64,000 bases of DNA, taken from Liolophura sinensis (taxonomy: Eukaryota > Mollusca > Polyplacophora > Chitonida > Chitonidae). The stretch spans positions 3,158,160-3,222,159 of the forward strand of contig NC_088298.1 of NCBI RefSeq assembly GCF_032854445.1. The letters run 5' to 3'. Positions 1 through 8,508 of this stretch are shown piece after piece. A program made the translations under genes and the position numbers. The notes under the pieces are model-generated. The model worked only from the letters and a program-made list of their open reading frames with translations, did not search any database and had not been told where the DNA came from. Positions within the stretch are counted from its first letter, which is position 1. Each line of letters starts with the position of its first letter.

Positions 1-230
1 GCCGCCGATCGTTCCACGTCCAGTGGTGTGTTCCCCGGTTAAGCCAAGCGGTGATATCGGGGTAGAGGGGTGGGAGTCCGTAGGAATCAAAGTATTCGCC
101 CCGGAGATGGGGTGGGTTGGACCACTGGTCTATGAAGACGGCGACCCAAAGTCGTCCTGGGCGAAAGCACGTGTCTGTGTTAATGATGCAGGCCCAGAGG
201 GTCCAGGGCATCCTAGGGGTGGGGCGTGAG
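1..230 (-). pseudogene. Polinton adenain-like maturation protease, partial at window edge
   Basis: On the minus strand this stretch reads a segment resembling the adenovirus-protease (C5) family of Polintons, with LWVAVFIDQW, then GEYFDSYGLPPLYPDITAWL and an end rich in Trp. The phrase 'WVAV.ID...GEYFDSYG.PP' is a hallmark of the family, which matures capsid proteins during assembly. It lies directly downstream of the major capsid gene on the same strand, as expected. Only part of the enzyme is in the window. Part of a fossil element. Confidence 0.7.
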
Positions 231-429
231 GAGAGTGAGGGGAGATGATCCCGAGGGTAGACCCCACCTCCTGCCCCACCAACAGCCCGGGTAAACACGT
301 CTGTTTGTAGCACACGTCGCAATTGCACCGTGTCCATGTTGTTGTTTGTTTTTTTGGCTGTTCAACTGGCGAAGTCACAGAGCACGTTTCGGCTTTGGTC
401 TATTTCTATGATATTCTGAATTCAGCGTA

Positions 430-1669
430 GCACACCACGTTAATGGTTTCCGGCAGTGGTTTGGCAAACCGCATCTCCAGGCGCAAATCCCCTTTTTGTA
501 CCAGGTTCAGTTGGTGGTCATCGTGGAGGCTAGGGGTCAAGTCGAAACAAAAGAGCGTGTGGCCTTCGGCGAATGTGGTGCGCTTGATATTGTTTCCCTC
601 GTCGTGGAACGCTTTCCCCGTGTGGGTAGAGGTTCATGTACGTGCGGATGAAATTCTCGTTCTCAAAGTCGGGTGTCAGGGGCTTGGTTGGAATCTGACA
701 ACCGCCAACGTACAAGGCGACGAAGTTTGTGTAGTAGTGTCGGAAATGAAACGGGTTTTTAGTGTAGTCCCCGTCAAAAGCCTTGTTGCTCACACACCCC
801 ACCACTAAACGTGTCGGTAAGCTGCCCAGAAAGAGGTTTTGTTCATTGATGAGGGTGTGACCTCTAGGGACAGAGAAATACTTGGTCAGCACGCGGCGGA
901 TTGGGTACTTGGCAGGAGCTTTGGCCAAGGCTTTCAAATGCCCCAGTTGTACACCGCTGGTGATTTTCACTTTGTGCACAAAGATCAAGACCTCCTCCAA
1001 GCGAGTCTTGTAGCCGGGAGTGGCTTCATCCGACATTAAAGCAAACGAATCCTTAGCCGGGGTGAGACGGATGCGGACAGTGACGTTGTTAAGCAGGTGT
1101 CGGTGTTGTAGGAACATGTCACAATGCAGGCGACCCAGCATGTCAACCGACCGACTTTCAGCCGTGCACTCCAGCCGATCGACAAACCCATCGTTGGTGT
1201 CAGTCATCGTGTCAAACTTTCCTGGGGTGTCCGCATACCACAAGGCAGCAGACAGCTGGCTCTTTTTAGCCTCTTTACCGTAAGACAACAATGTCTCCAA
1301 GTAAGCCCGGTATGGGTACATGTTGGTGGACGGCGTGATGAGTTTATCGTTCAGGGAGACGTCGACCTGTCGCCACATGGATTGTATCCACAGGTTAGTC
1401 TGAGCCACCTTCTTGTCAGCCGCCACAGCCGTCCCGTCCCTGTTGAGGATTTTTGCTTTCACGTACAGCATGGTGTTGGCCAAGGCCAAGTAAGTGTCTG
1501 CGTCAGCGTTGGTGATGACAAATTCCACAGGTCCCACATCACTCAGGCTGGCGATGGGGCTGTAAGCATCGCAGCGGCCTTCTCGAACGCTGGTGTCGGT
1601 CGGGGGTAAGGTCCACAAATCAAACTCACTGCTGACGGACGGGCAGCACTCGGGGTGGGGAAGAGCCAT
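430..1669 (-). pseudogene. Polinton major capsid protein (PY, F54H12.2-like) remnant
   Basis: A long minus-strand frame starts MALPHPECCPSVSSEFDLW and contains phrases typical of the F54H12.2-like family: 'NADADTYLALANT', 'LWIQSMWRQVDVSLND', 'YPYRAYLETLLSYGKEAK' and 'YRAYLET'. In Polintons and adintovirus-like elements this family (about 400-430 residues) is the double jelly-roll major capsid protein, which forms the hexagonal capsomers. It sits between the basic core-protein gene upstream and the protease downstream, on one strand with short gaps. The start is the first Met of the open frame, 26 bp after the preceding frame ends. The copy looks mostly preserved but not whole (about one break). 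Identification rests on recognised family phrases, not a database search. Confidence 0.8.
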
Positions 1670-1694
1670 GGCTTGTGTATGTGCGCGTGTGTGT

Positions 1695-2159
1695 TTAGCT
1701 GAAAATATCCGGTGGATTCAGGGCATTCGATGTGGCTCGAGCTTTGATGTGTCTTCTTCTGGGCTTGACGGCACGTCTTTTAAGTCCCACGTGTCGGTGA
1801 CGAGTGGGCGTGACGCGCGGTGTCTTCCGTTTTATAGGCTCACCCAGTAACCGCTGTCGGGCGTAGCGACTAGCTTTGACCAGCAGCTGTTTTCCAGTCG
1901 CCAAACCGCGTCGTTTCAAAGCCTGTTGTGGTGACACGCCCCCACTCAGCACGTCCCCCACGACTTGCAGTCCGGTTCGTAACGCCGTTTTGCCCAGTGC
2001 TTTCACAGCCGGCGAGGTTAACAAGGGTTGTGGGAGGAGTTTGCTGAGACCGCCCAGCAAACCGTGACCGCGCTGGACAGCCACACCCCGAAACACAGGT
2101 AAGCCACCTCCACCGGCTTGTTTGGTGTAATAGTCGATGTAAGCCTGCTGTGATGCCAT
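1695..2159 (-). CDS. Polinton basic core/pVI-pX-like protein
   Basis: The 154-residue frame begins MASQQAYIDYYTKQAGGG and moves through a glycine-rich stretch (GLPVFRGVAVQRGHGLLGGL) to a helical segment (AVKALGKTALRTGLQVVGDV, then LSGG) and a very basic tail (RRHRHV, KRRAVKPRRRH). The pattern 'YY..Q.GGG...F.G...QRGHGLG..' followed by 'G...L.TG..V.GD.L.G....A.K.R' recurs beside Polinton capsid genes and resembles adenovirus pVI/pX-type minor core proteins that link DNA to the shell. That role is inference by analogy. It overlaps the end of the minor capsid frame upstream and is followed closely by the major capsid gene, suggesting one transcription unit. Belongs to the fossil element. Confidence 0.65.
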   Translation of the reverse strand: MASQQAYIDYYTKQAGGGGLPVFRGVAVQRGHGLLGGLSKLLPQPLLTSPAVKALGKTALRTGLQVVGDVLSGGVSPQQALKRRGLATGKQLLVKASRYARQRLLGEPIKRKTPRVTPTRHRHVGLKRRAVKPRRRHIKARATSNALNPPDIFS

Positions 2160-2932
2160 TTTTGCAAGGGTAAAGCACGCCGCTGTCGAAAGTGAAGTGT
2201 GAGCACCACTTTACCGCGTTCAAATGCGACGGATTGACCCGTGTCGTCCCTAATATCAATGTCCACCGTCGAGAAATGTTTGGACTGCACGGGGATGTAT
2301 TCCACGTGTTGGAAAGTCTTGGAGACGTGCTCCCCATACTGCCCTTCCGTGGTAACCGTCCGCAACAGCGGGGCCAACGTGTCCCCCACCACACGCGGTT
2401 CGATAATGTCTGTGTACACGTACAGCGTGGGTGTGCTGATCGTTAAATCCTCGGCACCGACATACATGAGGTCCGCCGGTCCCATGAGCCATCCGTACGG
2501 TAAATTCATGAGTTGCATTAGCCGTGGGCTGAAACCAAGCCCCAGTGGTTTATCAAACCGCACGCTGTATTTCCGCTGCATATCGTCGAACTCAAACGTT
2601 AAGTCCCCGGCGTGTTCCTGGAGATCGCGGATCTCTGTCCCGCTTAAGAATTTGGTCAACCCCCGGGCTAGGTCTTTGGGTGTCGGGTAGTAGCCGGCTG
2701 GTAATATGAGCTTATGCGTACCGTGGTGCGAGTCCTTTGGGGAGTCTATGGTATACCACACTTCACCTGCCCGCACGTTAAACCAGGTCCGGGGATACTG
2801 TATTTCGACCAGCCCACATTCCCAGTCACCTGTCAAATGGATGGGGCGGGGTAATTGGGTGGTGAAACGCGTCAAGGTATTGTTGGGGAAGTAGTCCAGC
2901 CAGCTGTTACTGGGTAGCGTCACGTAAAACAT
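2150..2932 (-). pseudogene. Polinton minor capsid (PX, penton-like) protein remnant
   Basis: The minus-strand frame starts MFYVTLPSNSWLDYFPNNTL and continues with 'FTTQLPRPIHLTGDWECGLV' and 'EIQYPRTWFNV'. The opening 'F.V.LPSNSS..YFPNNT...F.T.LP..I.L.G.WEVGL.EI.YP' is characteristic of the Polinton/adintovirus minor capsid family, a single jelly-roll protein occupying the five-fold vertices. It lies immediately upstream of the pVI/pX-like gene and two genes upstream of the major capsid gene, matching known element order. The open frame runs further downstream in an overlapping frame, so the 3' limit given is approximate. Mostly preserved, with perhaps one break. Confidence 0.75.
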
Positions 2933-2992
2933 GGTGTGGGTGAGATGATCTCCCTCAGGTGGACTGATCGTTTTGTCCTCTGGCGCCTGTAT

Positions 2993-3664
2993 TTAATTAA
3001 TAGGGACTCCACCTGAGCGGGCGTATGATAGATAAAGCGGGCCGGAATTCAGGTCGCTGGCCTCGTCGCGTCTTCTTGGGTCGCTTTGGTGTGGTGTGTG
3101 TGGAACTAGAGGCGGTTGTGGAGGGCCTGTTTTTTTTTTATGTTGGATGGTCGGGGTTCTGGCGATCGGGGGATTCCCCAGCTCGGTCGGGGGATTCCCC
3201 AGCTCGGCGGGTGTGCTCATTTTTTCCCGCACCCAAGCTCGGTAGTGATCCCGGGGTATTGAGCGCTCGTGTGAGGGGATAGGGGTGGTAGGGGTGGTAG
3301 GCTGGAGGGTTTGGGTTGGGGTGTCTACCATCGCCTTATCCGCCTCGCTCAAAAAACGACTGGCTGTGGGTTTGGCCTGAGGTGGGATCGAACTCGGTCG
3401 CTGCCCGATTTGGTATTGATCTTGAAACGTTCGGTACCGTTGAAGGGTGTGGTGATATCGCTGTATTTTCTCCTCGTCCGAGAGAGTCCTGTCGTGGAGG
3501 ATCGAGGCCATCTCTTGATCGAGCGTGTTGAGGGCTTTCACCGTACTGGGCACGGGGTATGGGGAGCTGGGGTAGGCTGGGGGTGGGTGGGCTGTAGGTG
3601 AAGGTCGTGTGAGCGTCTCTAAGAGCCGTGGCTCGACCAAGGCCATTTTCTTGGCGTGCTGCAT
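2993..3664 (-). CDS. Proline-rich Polinton-associated protein, function unknown
   Basis: A 223-residue frame rich in Pro, Thr and Ser. It has an N-terminal basic start (MQHAKKMALVEPRLL), a proline stretch and one probable helical block around residues 45-80 (ALNTLDQEMASILHD, then LSDEEKIQRYHHTLQRYRTF). The rest looks disordered. I recognise a recurrent 'LD.EM..IL....L.DEEK...Y...L.RY' pattern in proteins next to Polinton capsid genes, but no assigned function. Its ATG overlaps the stop of the preceding frame as TAATG on the minus strand, which suggests coupled translation. Two adjacent 20-bp direct repeats (GGGGGATTCCCCAGCTCGG type, about 3166-3205) give an internal peptide repeat. Part of the fossil element. 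Confidence 0.5.
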   Translation of the reverse strand: MQHAKKMALVEPRLLETLTRPSPTAHPPPAYPSSPYPVPSTVKALNTLDQEMASILHDRTLSDEEKIQRYHHTLQRYRTFQDQYQIGQRPSSIPPQAKPTASRFLSEADKAMVDTPTQTLQPTTPTTPIPSHERSIPRDHYRAWVREKMSTPAELGNPPTELGNPPIARTPTIQHKKKTGPPQPPLVPHTPHQSDPRRRDEASDLNSGPLYLSYARSGGVPIN

Positions 3665-4050
3665 TACCTGCCACCAGCTATAGCCTTACTAGTGACACCC
3701 TTAACGACACCGCCGACAACACCCCCGAGAACGGCTGGTACAATGGCTTTGGCGAGGAGGGGTGCGAGTAGCAGTGGCAGGAATCCACCACATTGAACAA
3801 TCCGGCCTTTCTTATGCAGGGGAACACTTTTCTTCACCAAAGTGCGAAGACCCGTCTTGTGTCGCTGTAACTTCACCTTCTGAGCCGGCGAGAGTGGAAC
3901 GTTTCCATTTAACACATTCTTAGCACATTCACACAAGCACCGGAGTAATCCTGGATTACCCCGCAGCACAGCCTGACGAATAGAGGGGGTGGCTCGCGCG
4001 AGCAGGGTTAATAAGGGACCGTAACGTTGGAGACGGCGTGACCTCATCAC
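3664..4050 (-). CDS. Hydrophobic-tailed Polinton protein, function unknown
   Basis: A 128-residue frame with a basic N-terminal half (MMRSRRLQRYGPLLTLL) and a middle region with the phrases 'LRCLCECAKNVLNGNVPLS' and 'LRTLVKKSVPLHKKGRIVQ'. It ends in a glycine- and alanine-rich hydrophobic tail (GGFLPLLLAPLLAKAIVPAV then GGVVGGVVKGV). The signature 'L..CA..ILNGNV.L...QK..L..H...LR.L......L..KK..I.QRGGFLP.LL.PL' is one I have seen repeatedly in Polinton-like and adintovirus-like elements and in many invertebrate hypothetical proteins. Its role is not established; the amphipathic or transmembrane-like end suggests a membrane-active or capsid-interior protein (inference). It overlaps the next gene by one base. 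Confidence 0.6.
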   Translation of the reverse strand: MMRSRRLQRYGPLLTLLARATPSIRQAVLRGNPGLLRCLCECAKNVLNGNVPLSPAQKVKLQRHKTGLRTLVKKSVPLHKKGRIVQCGGFLPLLLAPLLAKAIVPAVLGGVVGGVVKGVTSKAIAGGR

Positions 4051-4059
4051 GGGTAGTCG

Positions 4060-4474
4060 TCATGAGAGCAACTGAGGTGATAGACTGTGTGTTCAAAGTT
4101 TTATGATGACACACTGACCTAGTCACCACTCGCCGCAATAATACACTGTTTTACCAGTCCGTCAGCTGACATGTCAGCCAGTCCACCCACCAGCCTACCC
4201 ACCAACCAGCCACCCACCCACCCACCCAAAACAAACTGATGTGATAGATTGCAGGTTCAAAGTTGGTATAATGACTTGGGGAGATAGGCGTGTTGTGTTT
4301 ATGATGACACACTGACATAGTCACCGCTCGCCGCAATAATACACTGTTTTACCAATCCGTCAGCTGACACGTCAGCCAGCCCACCCACCAGCCAGCCCAC
4401 CAGCCAGCCAAAACAAACTGATGTGACAGATTGTAGGTTCAAAGTTGGTGTTATGACTTGGGGAGATAGGCGTG
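4060..4474. repeat. Two tandem copies of a ~190-bp repeat with CCACCCACC/CAGC-rich core
   Basis: The unit 'tgatgacacactgac.tagtcacc.ctcgccgcaataatacactg' followed by 'tccgtcagctgaca.gtcagcc', a pyrimidine-rich CCACCCACCAGCC tract and 'aaaacaaactgatgtga.agatt' occurs twice, about 195 bp apart (from near 4108 and from near 4303). The copies differ mainly in the length of the CCACC/CAGC tract. They lie upstream of the minus-strand capsid genes and may include their regulatory region, but nothing shows function directly. Confidence 0.75.
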
Positions 4475-4612
4475 TTGAATCTCCCTGGGGGACATGTGGG
4501 TGCGAAGTCGCAGGTGATCGGGTGTGGTTTGCTTGAAATCCACCAGCAAATACCCGTGAGGTTCAGCCGTGGCATCTTCAAAGGCCTCGCGCACGTACTG
4601 TGTCCGCCCTGG
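4474..4612 (-). pseudogene. Fragment of a conserved Polinton-associated protein
   Basis: The minus strand reads a short segment ending in AFEDATAEPHGYLLVDF and TTPDHLRLRTHM. The pattern 'F..AT..P.GYLLVD....TPD.LRLRT.I' is one I recall from proteins next to F54H12.2-like capsid genes in invertebrate genomes. No function is known to me. It is bounded on the right by the LINE 3' end at 4613 and on the left by the 190-bp repeats. Fossil fragment. Confidence 0.4.
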
Positions 4613-4813
4613 ACGGAAGTTTTACTGTAAATTTTAATGGATATTTGTTTCTTGTGTCTGTCCTGGCTATCTGTCTGCCGGTTGTGACGTTTTAGTCATA
4701 TAATGATGGGCTGGTCCTGTCGGTAAGGATGTAGGTATGTTTTACATACCGCGGACAGATTTGGTTCTGTTTTTCCACAGCCTAGATTGCTGTGGCGTAC
4801 AAAAAAAAAAAAA
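4613..4813 (+). mobile_element. Tx1-clade LINE 3'-end fragment (200 bp, poly-A tailed)
   Basis: From 'cggaagttttactgtaaatt' to the A-run at 4800-4813, this stretch is nearly identical to the 3' untranslated end of the larger Tx1-type LINE at about 25271-25475. It holds no coding sequence. A 35-bp internal segment (4701-4735) is inverted relative to the other copy. The LINE end lies at the equivalent place beside both copies of the PC4-like module, so either the insertion predates the module duplication or the LINE chose the same site twice. Here almost the whole LINE body is absent. Confidence 0.8.
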
Positions 4814-5173
4814 GATAAACTATCCGTGAACAAACAGGTAAAGACAATAAACAACACAAAAGACCAGGGTCGTCAACCTGAAAACTTTTTTTATTTATTT
4901 TTTCGAACTCGAACAGTGAACACATCAACGAATGAACGAATAAATGCATGCTGTAAGTGTCCATTATTTTTTTGTCACGGTGAGATATGTCTCGTGATGA
5001 CGATTGTATCGCCAATATGAAAGTCCCGACACTGGTCAATGTTTATAACGCGCACCACCCTAGTCATCTTCCTGTAAAAAAAACACACATAGGTAAAACA
5101 AAACGAGAATGCATGAAGGGGAAATAAAAAAAAAAAGCTGGTTAAGGGTGGTGCGGTTAAAACAAAAACACAC
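4814..5173. other. Probable 3' untranslated region of the minus-strand gene pair
   Basis: No gene is seen. The stretch is A/T-rich, carries a minus-strand AATAAA-like signal (plus-strand 'tttatttattttttcg' near 4889) and is clearly similar to the same position in the second module copy (25476-25880), including the words 'aacacaaaagacc.gggt', 'atatgaaagtcccgacactggtcaa' and 'aacctgaaaactttt'. The conservation suggests transcribed sequence downstream of the minus-strand genes. Confidence 0.45.
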
Positions 5174-5557
5174 TCACTCGGTCATCGTCTGGGTGGCCTG
5201 GGTAGCCTGGTTGGCTTGGTTGTTAGGTCGGATTGTAGGCTGCTCGTCAGGTACGGAGAGGTTGTTGGCTGTCATCAAATACTCCACGTACATCTGGGCG
5301 AATGCCGGGTTCGATTTGTTGATCGGCGTCTCATTTAAAAACTGCCGCAGTTGGTCTTTCACACTCTTCTCCACAGCCCACGGGAGGGAGGCTGCCTTAC
5401 GGGCCTGGCGCATGAACTTGACCAACACAGTTCCCTCTTTCAGGTAACGCATACGGGCCTCGTCCACGATACTCAGGGCCAGCTCTCGGTTCTCCAGCAA
5501 GGGAGGTCGGGGAGGAGATGGATCACTCGTGGTGTTGGTGGATTGTTGACCGTACAC
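5174..5557 (-). CDS. Conserved helical protein next to the PC4-like gene, copy 1
   Basis: A 127-residue minus-strand frame. The conserved part is 'ENRELALSIVDEARMRYLKE', 'VLVKFMRQARKAASLPWAVE', 'SVKDQLRQFLNETPINKSNP' and 'FAQMYVEYLMTANNL', predicted by eye to be mainly helical, followed by a Gln/Asn/Thr-rich tail. The second module copy (25881-26168) encodes almost the same helical region, so this is real coding sequence. I do not recognise the family. It follows and slightly overlaps the PC4-like frame on the same strand, and the two may belong to one expression unit. Part of the Polinton-associated module. Confidence 0.55.
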   Translation of the reverse strand: MYGQQSTNTTSDPSPPRPPLLENRELALSIVDEARMRYLKEGTVLVKFMRQARKAASLPWAVEKSVKDQLRQFLNETPINKSNPAFAQMYVEYLMTANNLSVPDEQPTIRPNNQANQATQATQTMTE

Positions 5558-6455
5558 ATCGCGCTGTAACTTGAGAAGGTGAGGTTGGAGAGCTACATCG
5601 TAAGCTTGCCAACAGCAAGGCTGTTAGCGCCGTCTCAAGCTCAGGGATTAACGGCTCCGCCTTTTCCACCTTTTCCACCTTTTCCACTGGGATGTCGGGG
5701 ATGCTTGGGGTTGCAGTAGCAGCGGTAGTCGCATCATCGGCAGTCTCCTCATCAGCAGCCGTCACAGCAGCGGTTAAAGCAGCACTCCTAGCAGCATTTA
5801 CCTCACCTCCAGTTTCTCCAGTCTTCCTCCCCTCCTCCGTCTCCATCATCTCCATCTCCATCCCCGGGTCTTGGGGGTCTTGGGACTCTCGCATGTCGTC
5901 GTTATCGCCAGCCTCGATCACCACCAGCACCAAGGCGTCGATGTCGGGCATGGCCTGGACTAGTTTTTGCCAGTAAGTCCAGTACTTGAGCGTGATACCC
6001 TCACTCGTCGGGTAGAGTCGACCGTTCGGCTGGTAGGTTCGCCATTTCTTCACATGAACGTACAGGACACCCTCCGAGTTCCTCAGCGTGGACAGAAAGT
6101 ACCCGTTGGAGAGTGGCTCCCGCACAGGTAAACCCGCCTCAGGTAGATCAGCAGCCAGGGTCTTGAGCCGAGTACACCCCACCCCGTCAAGCCTGACGCG
6201 TTTGGGTGGAGCGTTCGGGTCTGTCGGTGATTGGCAAATCTCAATCGTCTCGTCTCTACACACCCCCACCCACAGCCAGGAGGCCAGCTGTAATTTGGCA
6301 AGAACCTCGCTGGGTAAGGGCAGGCACACCTTCCTCTTCTTCTCGGGAGGCTGTTGTTGTTGTTCGGCTATGGTGGATAGCCGGGCAGGTACAGACGCTG
6401 ATCGTTTCATCCTGACGGCAACATGCAGGGGGTTCACGGTTGTGGAACGTTTCAT
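5523..6455 (-). CDS. PC4-like (transcription coactivator p15 fold) protein, copy 1
   Basis: A 310-residue minus-strand frame. The N-terminus is basic (MKRSTT... and 'PEKKRKVCLPLPSEVLAKL', with the nuclear-signal-like KKRKV). The centre (about residues 120-170) has 'GYFLSTL', 'LYVHVKKW' and 'GRLYPTSEGITLKYWTYWQ', which fits the PC4/p15 C-terminal domain pattern (two short strands, then 'G.L.P...GI.L....W..L'). PC4 domains bind single-stranded DNA and act in transcription or replication. The C-terminal third is acidic and Ala/Thr-rich. A second copy at 26174-27043 shares the N-terminal and PC4 regions but lacks much of the acidic part. The ATG lies 140 bp from the LINE insertion that now separates the gene from its CCAAT-box region. 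The family call is by pattern, not by profile search. Confidence 0.6.
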   Translation of the reverse strand: MKRSTTVNPLHVAVRMKRSASVPARLSTIAEQQQQPPEKKRKVCLPLPSEVLAKLQLASWLWVGVCRDETIEICQSPTDPNAPPKRVRLDGVGCTRLKTLAADLPEAGLPVREPLSNGYFLSTLRNSEGVLYVHVKKWRTYQPNGRLYPTSEGITLKYWTYWQKLVQAMPDIDALVLVVIEAGDNDDMRESQDPQDPGMEMEMMETEEGRKTGETGGEVNAARSAALTAAVTAADEETADDATTAATATPSIPDIPVEKVEKVEKAEPLIPELETALTALLLASLRCSSPTSPSQVTARCVRSTIHQHHE

Positions 6456-7329
6456 CTCGGCAGGTAGGTAGGTAGGCAGGTACAGGTAGATAGGTAGGTC
6501 GTGTGGCGGTCTCTTCTCTTTTCTTGGCAGATCAGTAGGTCGGGTCGTCAGCAGGCAGGCAGGCAGGCCGGTAGAGCGTCAGGTGCGTCTGAGGCTGCCG
6601 GTCTGTTTTTTTTTGTTTATTTACTGGTTTTAGGGCCACTTTCCTGGCGGATATCGTGGCCCATCAAATCAGTGTTTTATTTATTTACTTATTTTTTTTA
6701 ACATATGAATATTTTGGTTACATAACAGCAGTGCGTTGGTATACTATTTACATATGTACATGAGTCAATTGGTGGGATCAACCTCTTTGTGGTAGCATAT
6801 TACGGCTTATTGTATAGGTTCAAATGCTGCCATGGTCATTTAACAGAAAGGGGATAAATAGTAAGCTATTTACAGGGATTAACGTTATCTTTACATTAGA
6901 AATACATAGATCTGCATTAAAGAATTACAATGAGTTGCCTATACAGAAATTTACACAGAGAGAAAACAACAGTAGTGCCTTTATTTATTGGTTAACAGTT
7001 TTGTTCTCTTGCTTCCTCCTCAGTGGCGTGGAGTTAAGGAGCTCCCGCCACTTATACCGGACGCCGTCCAGGAAAAACCAGCGTACTGGAAACCTGTGCC
7101 TGTAACAGGTGCGACAAGTATAAATGAGGAGCAAGGATGTCAGGCCTCATCCACTTAGTTGAAGCAAGAGATAGTCCTATTGTCATGATGTCTTTCATGT
7201 TTCTGGTCTTCGTTTCCTGGTTGTTAAGTTTCTTTGGCCCCATGGGTCTTCTTATTGTTTTCCCTGTCTTCTTCTTTAATTGATTTCCTTCTCTATTTCC
7301 AATTTTTATTTGTGGCCTCCCATGGCGGC

Positions 7330-7873
7330 GCAGACAGCACGTTTCATAGACCGGTAGAACAGTTCCTGGCCTAGAGTGTTTAGGTGCACTCCGTCGTTGG
7401 TTAGAATTTGCTTTTGTGGTCGGATCAGTCCCCGGTGTCTCCAAAAGGTGGCCAATTGGTTGTTTGTCAGCTTCTTGTTAATTTCATGGATTTTTTGTAT
7501 TATAAATGTGGACCGAAATTCGCCGAGTTACCTGACGGTAAAGAAGCTGGCTGATGTAGATCCTTGGAATTTGGAATTTCGATTTAAGTGCACCAACATA
7601 GTCTAAAATATCAGCGCAAATTGCTGATTTGTGAGAGTCCGCATCGTTTCCCCCAATGTGGAGGATAACTAGGTCAGGTTTTGTCTCCTGAAGGAGACTT
7701 TCCAATCTTCCAGAGCATCTAAGTGTCCCAACTCTAGCTCCCCCAATGCCAAAAAATAAAGAAACCGAATGTCATGGCCTGTTCCAAAGTCGATTCTAGA
7801 GTTTGGGATCGAATTTCGAAGGATACTATTCTCCAGCCTATGAACGTAACTGCTGCCGATAATAAAGATTTTC

Positions 7874-7875
<2 letters not shown>
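7330..7875 (-). pseudogene. SGNH/GDSL-type hydrolase-like pseudogene
   Basis: Read on the minus strand the sequence gives MKIFIIGSSYVHRLENSIL (block I, GSS), then in another frame 'KPDLVILHIGGNDADSHKSA' (block III, GGND) and 'FQIPRIYISQLLYRQ', then in a third frame 'QILTNDGVHLNTLGQELFYR' (block V, DGVHL). This is the block order of SGNH hydrolases, and catalytic Ser, Asn, Asp and His candidates are all visible. Two frameshifts (near 7745 and 7535) make it a pseudogene. The ATG is 2 bp from a 30-bp poly-A tract that ends the LINE upstream of it. SGNH domains occur in some CR1 LINE and Ngaro-type elements as well as in single-exon cellular genes; I cannot tell which source applies. Confidence 0.7.

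Positions 7876-7877
<2 letters not shown>

Positions 7878-7907
<30 letters not shown>
7878..7907 (-). repeat. Internal 30-bp poly-A (minus strand)
   Basis: An uninterrupted run of 30 T on the plus strand. On the minus strand it is a poly-A ending the LINE 3' untranslated region and abutting the SGNH reading frame (A30, GG, ATG). Confidence 0.9.
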
Positions 7908-8275
7908 CCCTGTGAAAACAAATAGAGAAAAGAAATATACAAGATAGTTGTATTTTTGATTTGCGAAGGGGTTTTGTTTATGAGATAATGTATATCTTAA
8001 GCAAGAAGATATTTGATAAAAACAGATACTTAGGAGCAAATTAGTGGTATAGCTACCAATCAGAAATTGATAGAGGGTCTGCCCTCGTATGATATATACA
8101 CATTTGTAAATAAATAGAGAATAAATATCAACTAATAAGAATAGATAAATAACAACAAATAAGAGGGCAGATTAGTTAATGGAGAAATATTATTAATTAC
8201 TACAGTTAACAACTTTTGTGGTTACATTGTTTTCGTGTGCTATGTTTTTGCAGGTTGGTTTCATGGACGTTTTAT

Positions 8276-8490
8276 CGGCCCTCAAGATCAAGGTATCGCC
8301 CATATAGTTGGGGATAAAGTTGTAGGGAGGAATTATGTATCTGTGGAATAAACGGCCCTCAAAATCAAGGTATCGCCGTTGTTAGTATATGTGTTTGGTA
8401 ATTACGGAAAATGCACCGTTTTTAATCAGAGAAGGTGACGTATTGTTGACTAGAGCAGAAACGGCCCTCAGAATCAAGGTATCGCCGTTG
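8276..8490 (-). repeat. Three copies of a 25-bp motif in the LINE 3' untranslated region
   Basis: The word 'cggccctca.aatcaaggta' plus 'tcgcc' occurs near 8276, 8351 and 8461 (plus-strand orientation), the last two also sharing 'gttgtt' after it. They lie between the LINE stop codon (8509) and its internal poly-A. Repeated 3' UTR words in LINEs can be recognition elements for the reverse transcriptase; that role is inference here. Confidence 0.75.
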
Positions 8491-8508
8491 TTGCTCAATT
8501 ATGTTTTA

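Noticed and set aside
1124-1609. 161-codon plus-strand frame opposite the major capsid gene
   Set aside because: Shadow of the minus-strand capsid frame; no recognisable features and no neighbours on that strand.
4151-4581. Trp/Gly-rich small frames on the minus strand
   Set aside because: Produced by the CCACC/CAGC tracts of the 190-bp repeats, not coding.
7052-7444. 130-codon minus-strand frame downstream of the SGNH blocks
   Set aside because: Overlaps the DGVHL block in another frame and has a basic, low-information composition; treated as the SGNH pseudogene plus its 3' region.
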